Shown: positions 37,045 to 49,851, counted from the first letter of the stretch. The stretch: 64,000 bases of DNA from Lineus longissimus (GCF_910592395.1 NC_088308.1:2110001-2174000), one strand, 5' to 3'. Program-made: numbers and translations. Notes: generated by a model from the sequence alone, not told the origin.

Positions 37045-40000
37045 CTGAAAAGAGAAAAGTTGTGCATTTCTTTAAAATAGGGGAAGTGTAAAAAGTTATG
37101 TTGCTTTGGACCACCTGTTTCAACAGTGCATCTAAATCAGAGTGTATGTAACCTACAATCTATGGCAAATGCACAAGATCAATCGCTAAAACTTTCCTAA
37201 TGAGACTAATTGGAGAGGTATACTGTAGCTCAATATCATCAAATGACCATTGTGAGATACTGAAAGATTTCACCAGGTACATTATCTTCACACCTGCCAA
37301 AACCCAACCTGCTCTGAACTCTGATTACTCCAAGACACTGATGTCCATTCAGGGGAGAGGGGCAGTATTACTGTCCCTGACATTGGCAGTACACTTCAAT
37401 GCTTCACTTTCTTCATTGGGGACATTTCTCATGGTCTTCCATCCATTGTCTTGTGATGCCTTGACAATAATTGCCCCAAACTTCTTATGACAATAACCCC
37501 CAAGCTGAGAAGAACAACACTTATCAAGCTGGGCTTGGTGTTTGTCGACATAAGAATCAGGAGAAATGATAAAAACACATATTGTTACTAGCACAAATCT
37601 ATGACTTTCGAAAACACAAATGGCACAAATCACTCTGACCTCAAGTAACATCAATATCCCCCCCTCCGCCCCACTCTACCAAATTTTGTTGAAGGGAAGT
37701 ATAGAGTGTCATCGAGAGGTCTGGGTCAGGATGGTAGGCCATTGCCAATGTGCAAAAAAATGTTGGCTTCAGAGAAGGAAATTACTTTCCACAGTGGGAA
37801 TCAATATTTCTAGCTTTTTGGGTTTCAACATCAAATCACCAACCAACATTTTTAGTGCATTGGTATGGGTAACATACTGTATGTTGAACAAAATACCAAT
37901 CTAGGATAAAACCAATCATGGATAGTTTTTTTGCACCATACACTTCATTTTCATTTGCTGGCATATATCAAACAACGACACCACTAATAAACGTATTGAT
38001 TAGAGTCAAGAATGAAAAAGTGCAAACCAGCTATACATATAATCCTCTCACTCAACTAGAGAGAACTCTTGTGACGCATATGGTAAAGTCAACTCATGTA
38101 CATGAAGGCGGGGTAAACACAGCATGGGACTTGGCCAGAGCTTGGGAAATATCGATTCTGTTGTATACCCAGGATGTCACATTGTGAAATTAAGTGATGG
38201 CACAATGGGAAAGTTGGTGGGTGGCCTAACTTCATTTAGGAGGTATAAAGGTGACAAAAGTATAAGTAAGGGTAGTAATCACAGTAATAATATGGAATAA
38301 TTTAAAGGCTTCCCTAAAATTAACACTGGCATGTGCACAGTTTGATTGAAAGAAACCCACTTATACCCTCTCATATTCTTCAGACATACCAAAAATATTA
38401 CCATACAAGTTATTTGTGTATACAAAATTCTCAAATGTTAAAAGCCCCCACTGTGCTCTTGCAGCTACAAGTGTGATGTGTTAGATAGAGGTGAGTTTTT
38501 AACAAGTTTTTGAACAAATTCTCCTTGAAGAACTGGGCAATGTTGCCACAGAAATAAGTATTCAGAACTACTGCTTCAGAATCACCGGCCCAAATTCTCA
38601 AAGGAAATATATATTCCAATGCAAACACGTTTTCAATTTAATATTGCAAGTTTTCTGAAGTGGATGCTTGAGAATCCACTGACCACTTCAGCTTCTTTTT
38701 AAAACAGGGCCACCGCGGAAACAGACACTAAAACAACATAGTGATGGTGAAGGAGAGGAATGCAGCAAGTTAGGCCTCAAGTTCCACTCTTTGCCAAAAA
38801 GCCTACCTACTCTAGCACGAAATAAAGTATCCACTAAATAGTCATAAAGTGCAACAAAGTAGAGAGCAACCATCATCTCCAGAATTGTAAATCTCGATTT
38901 AAAAGGTGAGAGCAACTGAGAGTCATCAGCATCACAGGTTCAGCGCTATTGTGTAAAGTCCAGCCAGTCCAGACTCCATGGCTGAGAAGAATGCCTGTAT
39001 CTGATTACACATAAATTTCATTTCTGATTAGATTCTCACTTGGCCGGTTACCAAGTAATCGTTTTGTTTCCACTAATGTTTTGAGGGTCAGATATCCATC
39101 AGATTGTTTTTGTTTCTACCAAGTTGTGGGTCTTCAGCCAAGAAACAATGCTGCTGTAGGTGAAAAAGTAACCAAAGGACATGAACTAAACAACCTGTAA
39201 GAAAATGTCTTTGGATACGCCTCAGGTCAAAAGAAGAACAGTTGGGCCTTTCTAACTAAAGTACTGGCACACATACCCAGAAAGCTTTTTTTCTATTTTT
39301 TAATTGTACTATCCACCTCTGAGTGACCCATAAGTAAGTTAACCACAAAGAAACTTGTGGCACCTGCATGGCGGAGGTCTCTTATTTCGATACCTACCAC
39401 GCAATCTTAAATCTAATTACTATACAAACGCTTTGCTTAGTCAAATTACATGTCTCCCGCAAGAGTATGTAGTTTCTTATTTGACAACCAAACTAAACCT
39501 AGGGCCTACTGGGGGTCACCTAGCTATCAAATAACGCTACCAACTCACTATCGTCAGGCATGTTGGTAGTCGAGCCCGAAGTTGCACTGTGCCCACAAGT
39601 ACCTTGGCAAACATGTTGTTGACCTAAACCATACCCAGCCCTACCCCTCCCCAGACCTGAATTATCATTTCATCAATTCAAAGCAACAGAATTTCAAAAT
39701 GAAACTTATTATAGAAAGGAATGTGTTGAATTTGAAAAATTTCAATTTACATGGAAAGTAAAGAAGGTCACTGCTGTGGAAAAAGTAGGCCCTTCACATT
39801 GGAATTCAGGCCCTTCACACTAAAATGAATTATTGACCTCGCATATTTCAGCCACACTGCCAATCCCAGCACAAAAGTAATGAATGTTTTCGCTTATCCC
39901 ATTTCATTGAAAGGTTGACCACAATAATGGAGATGTGACTGGACTTAGTCACATGACAATCAATTATAGGCCCGGTACAAAGTGTGTAAGTGTGATTCAC

Positions 40001-40200
40001 AATCAAAATATTTGAGGTCAAAGTTGAAAGTATACTATTACTATGAATAAGGCATTCCATTAACATGAACTACTACTGTTCCCGCCATACTGTTTTCAAA
40101 GAATTGAGAATCTTTCTAGACTTGTTAAATTACAATGACAGGCCATTTTACAACAAAAAATGAATGTCACTAATATGTGTATTTCTTTGTTTTTACTTAC

Positions 40201-40281
40201 CATAAGAGTGATACAGATATTAGACATTGGCATTCCATCGAACTTTTCCACAACCCTTCTTGAATACATGTAAGAGAATCC
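40201..40281 (-). other. Splice-bounded 81-nt candidate exon
   Basis: Acceptor TTGATTTTTCAG and donor ATG|GTAAGT are both close to consensus. The 81 nt are open in two frames; the more protein-like frame reads GFSYMYSRRVVEKFDG and ends NICITLM. Joined to USP54 exon 1 it could only be untranslated, because a stop precedes that ATG. It may be a 5' UTR exon, an alternative exon or a false pair of sites. No family recognised. Confidence 0.45.
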
Positions 40282-42767
40282 CTGAAAAATCAAGAATGGA
40301 AAGTGTTAGCAGGTTCTGTGTGTTATGTCTTGAACCACCTTGGAGACACTCCCTGGATGACACCCCCAATTGCAGAGCAAATGCTGAAGAAGAAAGGAAT
40401 ACATGCACATTTACCCCTTCACTTTTATCCTCTGGCTCAAGTATCAGTAACGTCATGAATAACGCTTTTTTTAAAGGAGATGTTCACTTGAAAACCTGTG
40501 TTGGCAATGACACAGCAGTCTCACATCCCATAGATCAAGTTTGACTGATAACTGACCCAAGACACAATTGGATGACACTTCAGAGATACACCGATGTTGA
40601 TCTTAGATGTCATACAGACCATGAAGTTACAAGTAGTCTCTACCAAAGTTTTTATCAAAAACTTTCATTCCATTCAAGAAAACACAATGGCCATTCTTAC
40701 AACACACTTCCATTTTTTGTATGAAAAAGATGACAAAGACACTTTCTATTTAACACCCCAGTTGTAAAGAAAGATTGATTCCTGGAAATGGGGTGAGATA
40801 GGACACTTGATCATTGATTCAACTATGTCCTTTATTTTGGCAAGAGTACATGGGACGCCCACGATATCCTGATGTCAGAGGTTCGTAAGCAGGCCTTTGA
40901 AAACTTTTAGACCATATGAATACATTTGTTCATGTTTGAATGGTATTCAAAGCCTTGCAAATATGTTTGAAGGAATGTTTCAACAACAATTTATGTTGTG
41001 ACACATGAAATAATTGAATATGGTCATATATTCATCGAAAAAGTTCGGTCAAACTCAACTGACAAGGTATGAGTGAAATCCTAGACCTTTGAAAAATCTC
41101 AAGAATTGTCAAATTTATTTTGATATACTCAGTACTTACCAAAAAGCTGATCCTACGCAAGGAAACAAAAAAGCTCACTTGACTCACTTTCAACACTCCA
41201 GTTGTTTCAAGGAAGACAAACAGAAATGTGTCACACCAACATGACCTCTTGAGCTGGGGGTGAAAGAGGCTAATCCCTTATACATGTAGCCTTCCAATCC
41301 AATACCTTCCGAAAGCCGCTTAGGCACTGCTCACTCCATGAAACCCTAAAATCACCCCAGACCCTTTTCACCAAAAAGAAGGGTCCCAATACCAAAGCCC
41401 ACAGCCCAGCAGGACAACTTTTGATATCCCTAGCTGATTGCCTCCCCAGGCATAACGCTCAAACACAACCAACAAAGCCACAGAAGCCAACACATAATCT
41501 AAAGGTTCCAAATTAATTTGGCCACCAAATCTGAATTTCAAAAGAAATCTCAACATCTTGAACAAATGAATCGTTGACAATGGAAGTATTAGACTAATTC
41601 CTTCAGATGAACCTTGCTTGGACCCTTTTTTGACCAAACTGACCACCTGGACAAATGTAACAGTACAATTTGACTTTTGGCGAGATAAAGAAACCATTAC
41701 TGTTGTACACCCAGACTCAATTTGCAAACTGAGACAATCATTAACAATAGGTTACATCCGACTAAGGAGTGGTGTGGCACCATTGCCTCATTTGAAGACT
41801 TGTGCAAAATTTGGTTAAGTTGAGCCCTTTTATTGAGGTGTTGGTTACACCACAGACCATTTAGGGCATGCTGCCATCAATTTTAGAGAACAATGTTGAT
41901 TAGCTGCAACAACAAAAGTCCATTCATTCAGACTGGCACAACTTTGTTTGCAATGAAATTGGTGTGACTTCTGTTGAGAAAGAACCAGTGTCAACTTTGA
42001 TCATGTTATGCCATGTAACACTTGTGACTGGGAAAAGATAGCCATCTACAGCTCATGAAATAGTGAAGTGATGGCTGCTGGTGCAAGAGAGGTTTCTTAC
42101 CTCTACATGTATGCAGACGATATGAAGGTCAAGATGCTTTTGAATAAGCAATAACAGTATCACCTTTGACCAGTTTTGTCGGAGTATGTATTGGCTTAAT
42201 GCTGCAGAACCAGTCATGCCAAGGCTAGAGTCATATGAAACCTTCTTTCCCAACCAAGAACAACCCTCTCGCACCTGAACTCACTCGACTTACAAAAACA
42301 TTCAGGACAAACCCCAACAATGGCAAATTTGAAAAGTGGCCGGAGAGGTATAACCTGATAGTCTTCATGGTCTATTTTTGCTGAGGGGACCTTTGTACAA
42401 ACCAAACCAGACAGTTTGAAGCATTTTTAGATCAAGAGCACTCCAACGGTCAGCTTTCTTTTTCAGAGTGACTTTGGTAAAAATATTCTCTTTGTGCAGT
42501 GACGTTGTGGGTTGAGTGGGCTGTTGGTGTCGTTATGTAACTATCCAATTACCAGAAAGATGGCGTCCAAGGACCTGTTTATCGGCTTGATGCCAAGACA
42601 GTGTTTCTGCGGTGAACTCTAGCCTGAATATCAAGCTTAGCTGAAGCTTTTGAGATGTTGATACCCATCATGTTTCATGATACATGTACCTTACCGTGTT
42701 TTTATAGAATGAATGCCAAAATGAGAATCATGTACAAATTTGACAATGAACTGAAACAGACATTATG

Positions 42768-43242
42768 CAGGGCCGTATTTAGAGGGGGGGCAGGGGGGGC
42801 AGCTGCCCCCCCTGTGCAATAAATGTTGAAAAAAAAATTTTCAGACAGTAATAAAAAGACAAACTAATCTTAGCCATAGCTTTACCAGCATGATAGCAGC
42901 ATATGGATAGCAGATGTTATCAACTCAGGTGCAACCCTTATAATCTGACCAGTCCAGTGCCCTGACCCTAGTCTTCTATTCTGACAGAGGAGTTTCATAC
43001 AAGTCATATAGTAAAATCCCTAGTCTTCTTTCTCATAAAAGTGGTCCTTTTTTAGAGTAAAAATACTATTGATTCACACTTCCAAATGCCAGGAAAATGC
43101 CATTTCAGACCTTTTATTTTCAAATTTTTCCGGGGGAGGGCCCCCAGACCCCCCCGTTCGGATGCGCCTGCGGCGCATGCAGATCGCCTTCGGCGATCTA
43201 TCCCACTGCCCCCCCTGGACAAAAAAGTTAAATACGGCCCTG
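42768..43242. mobile_element. hAT-like non-autonomous DNA element, 475 bp
   Basis: Inverted ends CAGGGCCGTATTTA (42768-42781) and TAAATACGGCCCTG (43229-43242) match perfectly over 14 bp. 'TTATG' directly follows the right end and directly precedes the left end, so it may be a short or decayed target duplication. CAGGG termini are typical of hAT elements. Next to each end is a G- or C-run block. Two triloop hairpins lie at 43162-43178 and 43181-43199. No transposase. Confidence 0.85.
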
Positions 43243-46213
43243 TTATGATGTAGGATAAATTCATGAAAGTCCAGACGAAAAACCATTGGGGGATCACCAA
43301 GTGCAATTGTACTGCATTGGTACTGGATGGTTTATGAATCACACTGAAGATGATTATCTTTCATAAATCGCTAGTATAAACCATAAGCTATTCAAAACTG
43401 ACAAAAAAGAGAAGAAATTTCATGGAAACTAAGAAGCTTGACCTCGTCAGGTTTGTCACTTCCGGTGCTCATATTGTCCTGACCTGGAGAGAAGAAAGGA
43501 CACTAGGATGGCCAACCTGGTACTTCACTTTGTCATGGTTTGGTCCCCCCTTGGCCATGTTTGTATAAGGATGATGTATCCATGGTGATGGACAAAGGAT
43601 GGTGAAATATGAAATCACTTTTTCATAGAATGGGTCGTGGTGGTTATGCATTGAGGGTTGTGACGAATGTACAAGCATATCAAGACTATCAACTTGCTAA
43701 AGCTGGTCAGTGAGGTCTTACTTCTGCAATATCTCTTACTGCTGTGACAGCTGTATGTCAACACACCAAACTCCACCACCTGACTCCAGGAATAACATTT
43801 CCCATGCACATATCACAGTCAAAACATTACATATTACCAAACAAAGTACTGTTTTTTTATGATTTAGCTTTTGTTGCTGAAACAAATGGGCTAACCACCC
43901 AACCACCAAATGGCTTAAACTTGGTAAAAAAGGATTTCGAGTAAAGTATGAAATATGCACAAAAAATCCATTTTTATCTTGTTATGATTTGGAGAGAGAG
44001 AGAAATTTCCAGGAAAACCTTTTTGTCATGTGTCCACCAATGGGAAAGAGGTACTAAGGATAAGCCTTCAATAACGAATTGGTCCTCAATGGTTTGTCAA
44101 CAATGGATCTTCTTAAAGACACCTTCTTTGCACTCTGTTCAACAAAATACAAATTTTAATGCTGGGCACTAAGTCCAGGGATATTATATGGAAGGCTGGA
44201 GGAAGATTAGTGGAAAAAATTAAAGCCCCAAAACCTTATGTTGAAAAATGGTTATAAAACCTTTCCAGACAAAAACTTGTTCTTGTGAGTCTCCTGTGGA
44301 GTTAGGCTTACACATTGGGCAATGAGCATGAAGGTCTTATCCAAAGTTACAGGGAAACCTAGGCCATCAACTCGTTATAAAGCCTTTGAAGACATAAATG
44401 GCCTTCGACTGACCCAAACACAGTCAATTCATGTGAACAAATGACAAAGATTTACATAACATATTCCAGTTAACTTGTTTTTTGAAGACCATCAAACACT
44501 AACTGCAAAAAACATTAAGGTTTTAGTACGACCCAAGAGTTCTGTTTCATCAGATTGAACTTAAGTCCCATTACTGATGTAAAATTGGTCTTCCAATTCA
44601 AATTAACTTCATGAAATCTTTCACAATGAGACAAGACACGACAACTGTCATTGTCAACTAAGACAAGAGTTGTTGACATGTTGGTTGGTAATTAAGTCCA
44701 ATAATTCCTAATCAACTACCATTGTTCGCAAATCTTATTAAAAGGGTGGCAACTTGTGACCAGGCAGGTCCAATCTAGGTAATTACTAGCACAATGGGTC
44801 AATATGAATAAAGTACAATGTCGGCCCTGAAAGCCCCTTAAGTAGCCTCTAATATATGTTGGCAATGTCCCAGTTCTTACTTAGAAAGAGGCATAAATAG
44901 CCCATATAGGGAAAGTAATGGACAAACATGTTTAAAAGTACGGGTAAAATGATTGGCAGTTTTCCAGAATTCACTAGAGTAAATCACTGACCTGAGATGA
45001 ACAAAAGCTATCTTATAGTCAACATATGATATAGACCTAATATGGGCCTATCTTAAAAGTTTTTTAATATATCAAATCTATTTTAAAGAAACAATATTTG
45101 GAAAATGTCCAATGATGGGTTTTGATTAAGATTAATTCGAATGCATGACAAGTTGTAGGTGCTCAACATAAAAACATCCTGGAGATAGTATAGGAAACTG
45201 TATTCTTTCCATTCTGGATAGAAATCAAACTTCCTATTTCGAAGAAAAACACAATCATTAGGTCAACTTGACACACACAGAGTACAGGACAACAAAATTC
45301 CCTGCAGGCAAACACTGGCTTCACAAAGGGCTCATGACCATGAAACAATTGTTCTTACACACCAAGACTCTCACATCCCCATGGCTTCTAGTTTTTGATT
45401 GGCTTCAGATGTTTCTGGCGTTGAATTCTTTTGTGAATACCATTTTTGAAGATATTTCAAAATCAACTTTTCCCCAATACCCCACTTCACACAATTGTCC
45501 CCTCTCTCTTAAATACCAATCCAACTTCATCACGATTTCCAGCAAGGACACAAAACAAAAGTTTCATAAATAATAAACATATAGCATAATGGTTGTCATG
45601 ACAAAGCATGGCAATACACACCTGGCTGCCCAGAGAAGGGCCTTGGTATTCATTCAAAAATTACTTGCCCCTCACCACTGCTCATATAGCCATAGCCCTC
45701 ACTAAAAGGACAGAAAACTCGGCCTGGGATGGACATGCTTACATGCAAGGCCTAATTTAGCAAGAAATTATTAAATCACCTGTGGCCAGCGGCCAGGGAA
45801 AGGGTCGCAAAAACAGTGCATGCGACGGACCATACATACTCGAGTACCGTGGAGTCGATCGGAGATGGTTAAATCCGTCTAACAAGCACAATCTAATAGA
45901 GTTGTTGGTAGTGATGTATGGACTAATCAATTTCAGTTAGGCATAAACATGAGCGCGATAATTGTAGGACAAGTAATAAGGCATTATAAACACACACTAT
46001 AAAGGGTCAATTTCCTTACATAGCGCCCTCAGGAGCCTCAGGTCTCAGTTGAGTACCCCGACACTACGGACGCGAACGTTGGGGGCATACACGATTACAA
46101 CCACCGACTAACATGACTAAAAACATTGCCACAAATCCGCAAATATCAAAACTACAAACTATAAAACAAGCACACTAAAAATTCCCTGAAATTTCTTTCA
46201 TTTTTGTACCTAC

Positions 46214-46305
46214 CTTTGGTGCAGAAATAAATCCAGTAAATAGGAAATAAAGGTGAAAATACGAGCACAAAATTATTCACACACTATCATTTGGGTCAGC
46301 GGCCA
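46214..46305 (-). other. Candidate untranslated first exon of USP54
   Basis: Lies just downstream of the CRE/CCAAT cluster and ends CACCAAAG|GTAGGT, a good donor. It holds only a nine-codon upstream reading frame (MAADPNDSV), so it would be 5' UTR. The link to exon 1 at 37044 is inferred from orientation and distance only. Confidence 0.4.
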
Positions 46306-46334
46306 TTTGCTCAGGTAAGTGATTGGTGACGTCA
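46299..46334 (-). promoter_or_regulatory. Candidate USP54 core promoter: CRE, CCAAT box, YY1-like site
   Basis: Read on the minus strand: a perfect CRE TGACGTCA (46327-46334), then CCAAT directly next to it (46322-46326), then AAATGGCCGC (46299-46308), a YY1-type site often found at start sites. The order and spacing suit a TATA-less minus-strand promoter feeding an exon that ends at 46214. Confidence 0.5.
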
Positions 46335-46835
46335 CACATCAATTGATTTGAATGACAATAGCAATCGATGAATTGTGTGGTGTTAGGTGGAGTCGCTTCG
46401 AGGGACACCTGGTGGGAAAGTTTGGAGTTGTGACTCATATTAGAGAGCTTTAGTAAAAATAAGTGATAACGTTACCATTTGTGTTACCCTCCATATCAGT
46501 GATATTGAGCTTTTCAAATAGGAAATAATTCTTTATCACTCACTCCACTCAAGGAGACCATTGGTTATAGTGAGGAACCAAGACCTGGTACACACCGGGC
46601 GCAGTGGACCGGCCTCGTCCCTCACCCAAGGAGATTCAATTAGGATGTCGCAATGGACTGCCCCGGGAGTCTAAGACCTGGCCGAAGCCTTTCAGCGTCT
46701 ATCCGACCAGGGAGAGATGTACAACGCTTCCTGATCGGATTCGCTCCGTGTCCAGAGATACGGTAGAGATACGGTGGCCTATGGTTCGAACCGGTGTAAC
46801 GTTTTTGGTTGCTCCCCACATTTCAGTGTGTCCAT

Positions 46836-46885
46836 GCAATTGACAGATAAAGAGACAATTGCAATTGACAGATAAAGAGACAATG
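46836..46885. repeat. 25-bp tandem duplication
   Basis: 'gcaattgacagataaagaga' occurs at 46836 and 46861. Confidence 0.85.
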
Positions 46886-47177
46886 ACTTTTCAAAAGGGA
46901 AACACAGAAAAACGTGTAAATCTATCTTTCAGTGTTCCTATACAATGCGAAGAAACACTCAGAAACATTAAGCATGTGTACTATTAAAGTTTGAAATGTC
47001 CGATGCGCTTATAATCTCTGAGGCAATCGACAGTTGGCCACTTTTGAAACATTCACCATACTATTATCCTTCAGAATACCAAAGAGCCGCGCAATACTTC
47101 TACACCAGTGCAGCATCAGTGTTTGTTCCCCATTGACTGTGTTTCCCCTATTGTTCCCCTATCATTCATCGATTAAG

Positions 47178-47400
47178 CCCATCTCGATGGTCTGGTGGTT
47201 AAGGCGTCCGCCTCGTGAACGGGAGGTCGAAGGTTCGAGGCCCGCTCGGAACCTCCTTCCGATGCGGCCGGTTGGTTGCCTCCAGCTAGTTAAATATAGG
47301 GTACAAACTGCCATCCAGCCAGGCGCCTTGGCATTAGAGATAGGAGTTTGGAAGTAAAGAGTGTCTCATAAGCCGGCTGGCCCTTTCATCAGCTTAAGCC
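47178..47400 (+). mobile_element. tRNA-derived SINE, tRNA-Thr(CGT)-like head
   Basis: A box-like TGGTCTGGTGGTTAAGGC starts at 47188, anticodon loop CTCGTGA follows, and B box GGTTCGAGGCC is at 47232-47242. The anticodon stem keeps four of five pairs (C-A mismatch), and the acceptor stem is not closed, so this is not a working tRNA. A unique non-tRNA body follows (cctccagctagttaaatata...ggtacaaactgcc...). The 3' border is uncertain and no poly-A tail is clear. Confidence 0.75.
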
Positions 47401-47640
47401 ACTGGATCTATAGTCATACATCATTGACTTGTAGGGTGGAACTAACTCTTTGATATTTTGGAAGATCTTTTCGCGCGCAAAACTCATGCAAACGCTGGGA
47501 GTTCCATCTTTTACACAATGCGAAGATTACAAGTTATTATCATAGATAGCGTTCGATGTTACCAATGGTAACAGAATCTCAACAGCATCTCACCAGCAGA
47601 TGCTGCCATCTCGATAACTAGCGCTTAACTAAGTTTGTTT

Positions 47641-47752
47641 GAATCACATGTAAAGCGAGGCTTGAGATGGCGAGAAAGATGGCTGCTTGCAGCATCAAAA
47701 GATTTTGGTGCCTTTTCCTTCGAATGAAGCTGAATATATGAAAAAATACCGT
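47641..47752 (+). promoter_or_regulatory. Possible plus-strand start site and first exon
   Basis: 'AAGATGGCTGC' near 47675 is a YY1-like initiator motif in CpG-containing sequence, and a donor-like GAG|GTAAAA follows near 47760. The short frame from ATGGCGAGAAAG closes after 23 codons. It could be the untranslated start of a plus-strand gene to the right. Weak evidence. Confidence 0.25.
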
Positions 47753-48016
47753 TCTAATGGAGGTAAAATGAATTTCATTACATGAATATGATAATTATCT
47801 TTGCTTCTGTGATGCGTTTGTGTTCATATCTTGTTTGGTTTTGGTGTATTTAGCTGATTCTTTAGACCACTTTTGACGGGTAGATCATCAGATCCGCGTG
47901 ACATGACCGTTAGTGAGATGAGTTTTATTACACAACTAAGGATGCGTCACCTTCATGCTGATGTTGGGTGTTGCTGTGTCTTGATTAGATATTACTCAAG
48001 TCGATGTAAGGGCTAG

Positions 48017-48033
48017 CCCCCCCCCCCCCCCCC
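48017..48033. repeat. Poly(C) tract, 17 nt
   Basis: Seventeen uninterrupted C. The tract may be length-variable or a sequencing-error site. Confidence 0.95.
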
Positions 48034-48704
48034 AACGTCTTGGAATGAAAGGCAAAGGGATCAGTCAAGTTGTTAGTCCTGCCTTAGTCAGTCCTCCCAA
48101 AAATAAGCATAATCGATGATGATCAGTTCTCCAGGGACCATGAATTCGAGGTAACCGAGAAGTACCCTGCTGTAGCCTATTTGTGTAATGATGTATATTT
48201 TGTAAGCTGATTGGCTTGTTTGGGAGAACTAAACACATTTTCTAGCTTTTTCTATAGGGGTTTGGGAATGCCTATTGCCCTTGTGCAGTAGATGCATTAT
48301 ATGATTGGTACTCGGTAAACGATGTATACTTCGAATTCTGGGTCCCTTGAGACCTGATGACAAGTGGAGGAATCCCTTGAAATTAGACCTTTCCAGGTAG
48401 ATCATTTGACATATGAAGATGTGGTCAACATTTTGGCAAGCTTTTAGTGTTGCCATTGTTAAGAACATATTGAATTGGTTTGGATTCAAACTTCTGCCCT
48501 ACTTGTTGAGAATCCGTGATGATCTCCCTTTAAAACTATCAGGGGCTGTATATCCCAATGTAATAAGGGCTGTAATAACTGTTGCAGGAGTGACGAAAGT
48601 ATAAACTCAAACAATTAAGGTGGTTTTCCAGAACTTATGGTGGTGTATAAGCAAACTACAATGTACCATGTTTGAATGAGTTATTTTTGTCATTTTAGAT
48701 AGTA

Positions 48705-48880
48705 GAGTAGAACCTCTCTATTAAGGACAGCTTCGGGACTGACAAGTGCTGTCCTTAAAAGAGAGGTGTCCTGATTAGTGAGGTCAAACTGCATGGAAAG
48801 AACCTATTTGGGACTAAAATGAGTGTCTCTAATAGAGAGGTTGTCCATAATAGATGTGTCCGCTAAGGGAGGTTCCACTC
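48705..48880. mobile_element. TA-flanked MITE, copy 1
   Basis: About 176 bp. Left end GAGTAGAACCTCTCTATTAA, right end TAAGGGAGGTTCCACTC; flanked by TA on both sides. The inverted ends and TA target suggest the Tc1/mariner-pogo group (inference). Non-coding. Confidence 0.8.
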
Positions 48881-48985
48881 TATAAACTCAAACAATTAAG
48901 GTGGTTTTCCAGAACTTATGGTGGTTTATAAGCAAACTACAATGTACCATGTTTGAATGAGTTATTTTTGTCATTTTAGATAGTA

Positions 48986-49164
48986 CAATAGAACCTCTCT
49001 ATTAAGGACACCCTCGGGACTGACAAGTGCTGTCCTTAATAGAGAGGTGTCCTGATTAGAGAGGTCAAGTTGAATGGAAACAACCAATTTGGGACCAAAC
49101 CTAGTCAGTCCTTTAATTTGAGAGGTTCTTAATAGAGAGGTGGCTGCTATGGGAGGTTCCACTG
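48986..49164. mobile_element. TA-flanked MITE, copy 2
   Basis: About 179 bp. Ends CAATAGAACCTCTC and GGGAGGTTCCACTG with TA on both sides. It is closest to copy 1 and sits at the same place in the second 281-bp unit. Confidence 0.82.
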
Positions 49165-49851
49165 TAATTGTAGACTCCTCATCTGGTTGACATGTTCCTT
49201 ACCGCTCAATGAAAACTGCATCCCATTTAAAAACATATCTTCCAGTAGAAGATACAACTGTCCCTTTATTGGGACCCTCATCTATCATTATATATCATAA
49301 TTCTGGTCTTTAAGTTATGTTTGATCTAAGAAGAAGGCGTACCCATTGCTTTTTCTAGTAGGTGGACATCTCATCATGAATATTCAATGAACCTATTGCC
49401 GCACCTTTGGCAACGAAGCCCTCTTATATTTTTTCTACTGTTTTGAAGTTCCAACCTCCCTTTCCAGATGGCACCAGGAGAAAATGATGAAAAAAAATAC
49501 ATATCTGGTTTTAAGGGTTCAAATTATCAAATCAATGAATCCAGTTGAATCTGGACTTCAGATTATTGGGAAAGATGGATAACTGTTTGTTATCATGTAT
49601 TTTGTTTCTCCTAATCATTGCCCGGGGGAGAATTGGCACAAATGCTCACAAAATATCTGTTCGATTCCTGAATTTCATTTACATAATGAGTTAATGCAGA
49701 TTGGGATTCATGTAGGTATTGACAAAACAGATGACCAAGACAGAAGGGGTTAATATGAAATTTTTCATCAAAAACTAAATTCCCTTTGGTTTTAAAAGAA
49801 TCTTGTAAGATTTCATCTGTTCTTTTCGCTCGATTCGAATTTTTGTGACAG

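Larger units (their letters stand above)
37045..46213 (-). other. Probable 5' intron region of USP54 (9.2 kb)
   Basis: Exon 1 begins with an acceptor, so transcription starts upstream. The nearest convincing donor is at 46213. In between lie an 81-nt candidate exon (40201-40281) and a hAT-like element (42768-43242). I see no other gene. Confidence 0.5.
45780..46560. promoter_or_regulatory. CpG-richer promoter zone
   Basis: CpG dinucleotides are scarce across the window but frequent here (for example 'ctcgagtaccgtggagtcgatcgg', 'ggacgcgaacgt'). The zone includes the CRE/CCAAT promoter described separately. Confidence 0.5.
48601..49164. repeat. 281-bp direct duplication carrying a MITE
   Basis: 'ataaactcaaacaattaagg' begins at 48601 and at 48882. 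Each unit holds about 100 bp of unique sequence followed by one copy of the TA-flanked MITE. Confidence 0.93.

Noticed and set aside
41368-41727. 119-codon minus-strand ORF
   Set aside because: Composition is that of translated AT-rich DNA; no domain, no splice sites.
47188-47242. Functional tRNA-Thr gene
   Set aside because: No acceptor stem and an anticodon-stem mismatch; better explained as a SINE head.
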